NCBI GenBank assembly: GCA_003663115.1
Contig: QMZJ01000084.1
Span: 1-5,787, forward strand
DNA length: 5,787 bases
Origin: Candidatus Altarchaeales archaeon
GTDB taxonomy: Archaea > Altiarchaeota > Altiarchaeia > IMC4 > QMZM01
Direction of reading: 5' to 3'
Below are positions 5,304 to 5,787 of this stretch, in pieces. Within the stretch, counting starts at the first letter, position 1, and each line of letters begins with the position of its first letter. The translations under genes and the position numbers were made by a program. A model generated the notes under the pieces. That model was not told the origin of the DNA. It did not search any database and was given only the letters and a program-made list of their open reading frames with translations.

Positions 5304-5787
5304 ATGATTACCCTCGGTGGATCTACTTCTAAGAGGCTTGCGGAGTCGGTTTCAAAGAAATTGGGGTCAGAACTGGGCTCAATTGATTATAGAAGATTTC
5401 CAGATGGCGAGATCTATCTCAGACTCTTGTCCGACGTTAACCACAGGGACTGTGTTCTAATAGAGACAACGGATAGCAATGACGCCCTAATAGAGCTCCT
5501 CTTGTTGCTTGATCTGCTTAGAGATCTTAACGCAGGAAAGATTCATACCGTCGTGCCCTATCTCGGATATTCACGTCAAGATAGACGGTTCAAGGAGGGG
5601 GAGGCCTTTAGCGCGAGAACGATTCTGAAGCTGATCGATCAGTTCTCAGATTCGATCTTAACCGTAAACTGCCATTTCCTCGATTTCGAGGGCGAATTTA
5701 GCTTTGAGGGTGTAAAGATCAGGAATCTGGATGCATTCCCTCTCCTCGCAGAATATTCTAAAAATAAATTAAAGAAGCCAGTTCTCA
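5304..5787 (+). CDS. prs: Ribose-phosphate pyrophosphokinase (PRPP synthetase), 3' truncated
   Basis: This enzyme makes 5-phosphoribosyl 1-pyrophosphate from ribose 5-phosphate and ATP, feeding purine, pyrimidine, histidine and tryptophan synthesis in the cytoplasm. The first 161 residues are present; a full archaeal enzyme is about 280-290, so the PRPP-binding loop lies beyond the right edge. Visible motifs are GGS near the N-terminus (5-7), RRFPDGEIYLR (30-40), VVPYLGYSRQDRRFKEGEAFSARTI (83-107, the ATP-binding and subunit-contact region), and TVNCH with His124 at the place of the conserved ATP-site His. The ATG at 5304 gives the normal archaeal N-terminus. No Shine-Dalgarno sequence is present, and a T-tract occupies the 34-base gap to MC1. 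The gene may be leaderless from a promoter near the MC1 3' end or be read through the terminator. Confidence 0.92.
   Translation, partial: MITLGGSTSKRLAESVSKKLGSELGSIDYRRFPDGEIYLRLLSDVNHRDCVLIETTDSNDALIELLLLLDLLRDLNAGKIHTVVPYLGYSRQDRRFKEGEAFSARTILKLIDQFSDSILTVNCHFLDFEGEFSFEGVKIRNLDAFPLLAEYSKNKLKKPVL

Noticed and set aside
5667..5675. Asn122 in the TVNCH motif of the PRPP synthetase, where bacterial enzymes have Asp (D-x-H), as a possible loss of function.
   Set aside because: As I recall, archaeal PRPP synthetases vary at this position, including Asn, and the key His is kept; the rest of the sequence looks intact.
1..5787. Search by eye for tRNA genes, CRISPR repeats, insertion sequences and defence genes.
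   Set aside because: No cloverleaf with a TTCGA-type arm, no regularly spaced repeats, no transposase or nuclease motifs were found; the genes are conserved archaeal chromosomal families.

Overview
The window looks like a piece of a euryarchaeal chromosome, probably from a methanogen- or ANME/Syntrophoarchaeum-like lineage. The case rests on gene content: an MC1-type chromosomal protein, a DUF373 membrane protein, an archaeal class II prepilin peptidase, a COG4030/EhaR-type HAD protein, a PhoU-TrkA_C protein of the COG3273 type and an archaeal-type PRPP synthetase. Archaeal TATA-like boxes about 23-26 bases before leaderless starts, AGGAGGT ribosome binding sites, AGA/AGG/ATA-rich codon use and a T-rich terminator agree with this. 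The assignment below Euryarchaeota is tentative. I see no mobile element, CRISPR array, tRNA or rRNA.

Layout from left to right. Bases 3-80 are the last 25 codons of an unidentified plus-strand gene. Bases 81-214 are non-coding and rich in inverted repeats. A minus-strand HAD phosphatase-like gene (215-1309) is divergent from a plus-strand prepilin peptidase (1356-2261), with 46 bases between them. The peptidase is followed after 24 bases by a single-domain MgtE-type cation channel (2286-2858). A 167-base leader then precedes a PhoU-TrkA_C regulator (about 3026-3652). This regulator converges, with 5 bases between stops, on a minus-strand DUF373 membrane protein (3658-4893). DUF373 is divergent from the MC1 gene (4982-5269), with an 88-base two-way promoter region between them. 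A T-tract terminator separates MC1 from the start of prs, which runs off the right edge (5304-5787).

The clearest functional unit is the MgtE domain protein with the PhoU-TrkA_C protein. In archaea these families recur as neighbours, and the soluble protein is thought to gate or regulate the magnesium (or other divalent cation) channel. The other genes are housekeeping or poorly understood: pilin or archaellin processing, DNA architecture, PRPP synthesis, and two conserved archaeal proteins of unknown role.

The most unusual signal is in the leader of the PhoU-TrkA_C gene. A perfect eight-base Shine-Dalgarno sequence (2954-2961) lies 64 bases before the ATG, and almost all of the intervening DNA forms an inverted repeat (2966-3017). 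If the RNA folds, the hairpin brings the Shine-Dalgarno sequence to about 12 bases from the ATG. This resembles a structure-dependent translation start or a cis-regulatory RNA. I see no larger undescribed system here.
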